Part shown: positions 61,475 through 64,000 of the stretch, piece by piece
How positions within the stretch are numbered: position 1 is the stretch's first letter
Layout of the letters: the number at the start of each line of letters is the position of its first letter
From: Lachnospiraceae bacterium
GTDB lineage: Bacteria > Bacillota > Clostridia > Lachnospirales > Lachnospiraceae
Length of the DNA: 64,000 bases
Direction of reading: 5' to 3'
Assembly (NCBI GenBank): GCA_021770785.1
Contig: JAETQH010000004.1
Location: 1 to 64,000 of the forward strand
Made by a program: the position numbers and the translations under genes
The notes under the pieces: model-generated
The model's input: the letters and a program-made list of their open reading frames with translations, nothing else
What the model was told of the DNA's origin: nothing
The model's database searches: none

Positions 61475-64000
61475 ACGAATACTCCCCCTCCTCATAGATT
61501 TCGCCCTGTATAATGTTCATCAGTACGGGCTTTAAGTGTTCGTAAAGGACTTCGAGGATTGTTTCTTTGTCCGCTCCTCCGCCCCCTACCTCGATTGCGC
61601 CGCTGCCTGCAATTTCAAGCAGTATGCGCCTCACCTGCTCCGTCGCTCCTCCGCCCTCGGCCCCGGCATTTTCACCCGTATCTGCGAATACCTGTAATGG
61701 CCGCCGCTTTTCATTCAAAGCGGATATGAGCCTGTCGGTTTCCTGCGTCGGGAATACGGTGCTGCCCGGCTCTCCGGCAATAAGCTCCGGCCCATTCTCT
61801 CCGGCGATAAAATAGTCTGTGCTGTCTGTCGTGCCGTTTGCGTATGCTGCTGCAGGACGTGCCACAAGCTCCGGGCCTCTTTCCCCGGCGAGGAATAGGC
61901 TTTCTGCGTTGGTAGTACCGTTCGCATGGCCGGGTACTCCGCTTGAATTTACGCTTACATTCACGCTCGTCTTTGCGGAGGCAAAAGCCGCCGAAACTGC
62001 GTTCGCTACCTCCTCTGCTGCCGCTACTGCATTGGCCTTTCCTGCCCGGATAGAATTAGCATAGGCATTGATCGTCGCCGTTGCGCTTGCTGCTGCCTCG
62101 GTGTCTAAGTTCATGCCCTCAACGGTAGACTGCATTTCTTTCTCAATCTCGTCCATTTGAGAGGAGAAATTTGTTACCCAATCCGCCGTAGTCGCTGCTA
62201 TTTCCTGCTGCTTTGCATTGACCTCGCCAACAGTATTCGCAAGAGCCGCTACTGCCTCTGCGTCGCCGTTATTGATAGCCTCCGCCATGCTGGCCGCAAG
62301 CCCGGCGGCCTCCTCGCTGCCGTTCTGCGCATAGGCCATAAGAGCCTCATAATTTTCCTGCGTAACGCCTAACTGCTCGGCGGAAGTGCTTTTCAGCACC
62401 TCAATATTCGCAAGATAATTGTCCCAATAGGCAAGCTGACTATCGAGAGCTTTCTGTGCGTTCTCTACGGTGGAGTTTACATACTCCTCGGACTTCATGC
62501 TGGCCTCGTCGAATAGCCCAAACTGCCCCTCAAAGCTCTCAAGGGCAGCATTGTAAGCCTCTCCATAAGCCTCACAAAGTTCAATTACCCGGTCTTTGAC
62601 ATTCTCATAGGCGGTGGCTGCTGCGTCCTCCCAAGAAATGGTTTCCTCTGCTGCCGCCTGTTCTGCCTCCGATATGTCCGCCCAGCCCTGCTCGATTTGT
62701 GAGATAGTGGCCTCGTTTTCCGCCTGTGCCGCATTCAGTTCGTCCAGTGCTGCTTGGTACGCCTCAAGGTCGTCCCATTCGCCAGCCGTCCAAAAATGCG
62801 TCCAGCCGCTCATGTCGTCCATTCGGGCCTGCTCAAGATTTAAGTTCTCCTGTGCTTTGGCAATCTCCTCCGTAAGCTCCGCCCGTTTCTGTAAAGCCTC
62901 AACATAGGTTTCCTGTGCCTGCGCCTGCCTCTGCTCCTCGGCCTGCTGCTCGCAGGCTTTCTTCATGGCCTCCACATAGTCCTCGGTACTAAGCGTTGCG
63001 CCGTCCATCTGCGCCGCCAAATCCGGGTATGTGTCAGACAGTTTCTTTGTGATCGCCTCAAGTTCCTTTTCCTGCGCCCCGGTGAGGTCTGCCTGTGAAG
63101 CCAAATCCTCGTATTTCTGAATAAGGGCAAGGGAGCCGACTTCGGTATTCTTAATGGCCGTCATGCTGTCGTTGAAGTCGCTCGTTACCTGTGAAACGCT
63201 CTCGCAGAGTGCGTCTACCTCTGCGGTAAACTCCTCTACGGTCTGCCTGTTTGCCTCAAATGCCGCCGAAAGGTCGTCCACTTGATATTTGAGCCTCGAA
63301 GCCTCCTCCGAGGTTTCTCCGTACTTCTCGCAGGCCTCCTCGTATTCCGCATTAAGGTCTTGCAGCTCGTAATACTGCGCCCGTGTGGTCGCTGTCATTC
63401 CGGCTGTTTCGTCCTCTGCTGCGCTAAATGCACTCGCCAGCAGCATTACAACGCCAACTACCGCTGCCACGGCTGCCGCAATAAGGGTAATCGGCCAAAT
63501 GGCTGCGCTGATCGTCGCTCCTAATGCGGCAACTGCTGGGATAGCAGTAAGGGAGGCTACCGATACCGCTGCGATTGCCACCACCGCCACACCTAAACCT
63601 ACGCCAATAGCCGTAATCGCTTTCGTGACGGCTGGGTGTTCGTTCAGAAAGTCCCCGAAGCTGTTCGCCACACTTGCCATTCCGCTGGAAATCCCGTCTA
63701 TGGTAGGCTGGATTGCTGTGGTAAATGCCGTGCTTATATTGTTGCTGGCCTGCGTCCATTTTTGGTCGAGCGTCTGCGCTGTCTTTGCCGTTGCCGTGAG
63801 TGTTCCCTGTGCCACGTCGAGGGACTGCGTAAGGCTGTCAACGGAAATGGCTCCGCTTCTGATCGCTCCGGCAAATTCCTGCCCGGCCCTGCTGCCGAAA
63901 GTTTCTACCGCAAGTGCCGTCGCCTCGCTTGCGTCCTCCATGTTGGCTATCTCGCTGATAACATCACGCAAGGCCGTTTCTGCGTCAAGCCCGTCCTTTG
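61464..64000 (-). CDS. Phage tail tape measure protein, C-terminal part
   Basis: At least 845 residues; the frame is open to the window edge, so the N terminus is missing. A methionine-like TTG at 63971 is not the true start. Features are a TP901-like opening ([18 protein letters not shown]), a central hydrophobic, glycine/alanine-rich membrane region (about residues 110-185 of the visible part), long helical coiled coils, and repeated [14 protein letters not shown] and [14 protein letters not shown] segments near the C terminus, a hallmark of tape measures. It sets tail length. Confidence 0.92.
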   Translation of the reverse strand, partial: KDGLDAETALRDVISEIANMEDASEATALAVETFGSRAGQEFAGAIRSGAISVDSLTQSLDVAQGTLTATAKTAQTLDQKWTQASNNISTAFTTAIQPTIDGISSGMASVANSFGDFLNEHPAVTKAITAIGVGLGVAVVAIAAVSVASLTAIPAVAALGATISAAIWPITLIAAAVAAVVGVVMLLASAFSAAEDETAGMTATTRAQYYELQDLNAEYEEACEKYGETSEEASRLKYQVDDLSAAFEANRQTVEEFTAEVDALCESVSQVTSDFNDSMTAIKNTEVGSLALIQKYEDLASQADLTGAQEKELEAITKKLSDTYPDLAAQMDGATLSTEDYVEAMKKACEQQAEEQRQAQAQETYVEALQKRAELTEEIAKAQENLNLEQARMDDMSGWTHFWTAGEWDDLEAYQAALDELNAAQAENEATISQIEQGWADISEAEQAAAEETISWEDAAATAYENVKDRVIELCEAYGEAYNAALESFEGQFGLFDEASMKSEEYVNSTVENAQKALDSQLAYWDNYLANIEVLKSTSAEQLGVTQENYEALMAYAQNGSEEAAGLAASMAEAINNGDAEAVAALANTVGEVNAKQQEIAATTADWVTNFSSQMDEIEKEMQSTVEGMNLDTEAAASATATINAYANSIRAGKANAVAAAEEVANAVSAAFASAKTSVNVSVNSSGVPGHANGTTNAESLFLAGERGPELVARPAAAYANGTTDSTDYFIAGENGPELIAGEPGSTVFPTQETDRLISALNEKRRPLQVFADTGENAGAEGGGATEQVRRILLEIAGSGAIEVGGGGADKETILEVLYEHLKPVLMNIIQGEIYEEGEYSYEY

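Larger units (their letters stand above)
41254..64000. mobile_element. Prophage, tail-lysis-accessory end (incomplete in window)
   Basis: From about 41254 to the right edge almost every gene is a phage tail, lysis or small accessory gene on the minus strand with short gaps and 4-bp overlaps. Tail gene order matches PBSX xkdO-xkdU, so this is a contractile-tailed phage or a tailocin-like relative. Composition is visibly more GC-rich than the host genes to the left. No integrase, terminase or attachment repeat is in the window; the left boundary is placed only by gene content. Confidence 0.85.

Overview
The window looks like part of a chromosome from a gut Clostridia species, most likely Lachnospiraceae. 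The evidence is the fruR-fruK-fruA-ptsH-ptsI order, a 56-residue 2[4Fe-4S] ferredoxin, tsaC-ywlE-upp-comEB directly upstream of the atp operon, GH3 glycosidases, a sialic-acid catabolic locus, and consistently strong GGAGG-type ribosome binding sites. Species cannot be named from sequence alone. Almost everything is on the minus strand.

Region 1 (1-2300) has a very long regulator made of two tandem HTH-TPR modules (RRNPP-like). A convergently encoded 34-residue exported peptide lies beside it, and a perfect 27-bp inverted repeat sits in front of the peptide. Region 2 (2300-12400) is a carbohydrate block: a GH3 beta-glucosidase and a GtrA-like membrane protein, an AgrC/LytTR-type two-component system, a membrane-anchored GH3 with permuted domain order, and an amidohydrolase. 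Region 3 (12400-19000) is a poorly coding gap with one micro-ORF, then the fructose PTS operon with its repressor, promoter and repeated operators. Region 4 (19000-28300) has a phosphatase and a complete sialic-acid locus: ABC importer, RpiR regulator, SGNH esterase, nanA, nanE, nanK, nanQ. One importer permease carries an in-frame TGA, and a structured non-coding segment separates nanK from nanE. Region 5 (28400-38700) is an F-type ATP synthase operon with a Na+-type c subunit and several stable intercistronic hairpins, followed by comEB, upp, a ywlE-like gene lacking its catalytic cysteine, and tsaC. Region 6 (38700-41100) has galM, ferredoxin and a MerR regulator.

Region 7 (about 41250 to the right edge) is the end of a prophage with a contractile (PBSX/Xkd-like) tail. 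Read on the minus strand it runs: tape measure, LysM protein, hub, DUF2577, DUF2634, baseplate J, XkdU-like protein with repeats, small tail proteins, variable protein, avd, template repeat, reverse transcriptase, XhlA-like protein, small membrane protein, two-domain endolysin, holin and terminator. After the terminator a consensus promoter starts an accessory operon of small uncharacterised genes. The integrase, head genes and right attachment site lie outside the window.

The most notable system is a complete diversity-generating retroelement (DGR) in the prophage tail module. The template repeat (53353-53468) and the variable repeat (53975-54090) align over 116 bp without gaps. They differ at exactly 10 positions, all of them adenines in the template on the coding strand. 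An 8-bp stem with a GACA tetraloop lies just downstream of the variable repeat. The retroelement presumably diversifies nine codons of a C-type-lectin-fold receptor-binding protein at the phage tail tip.
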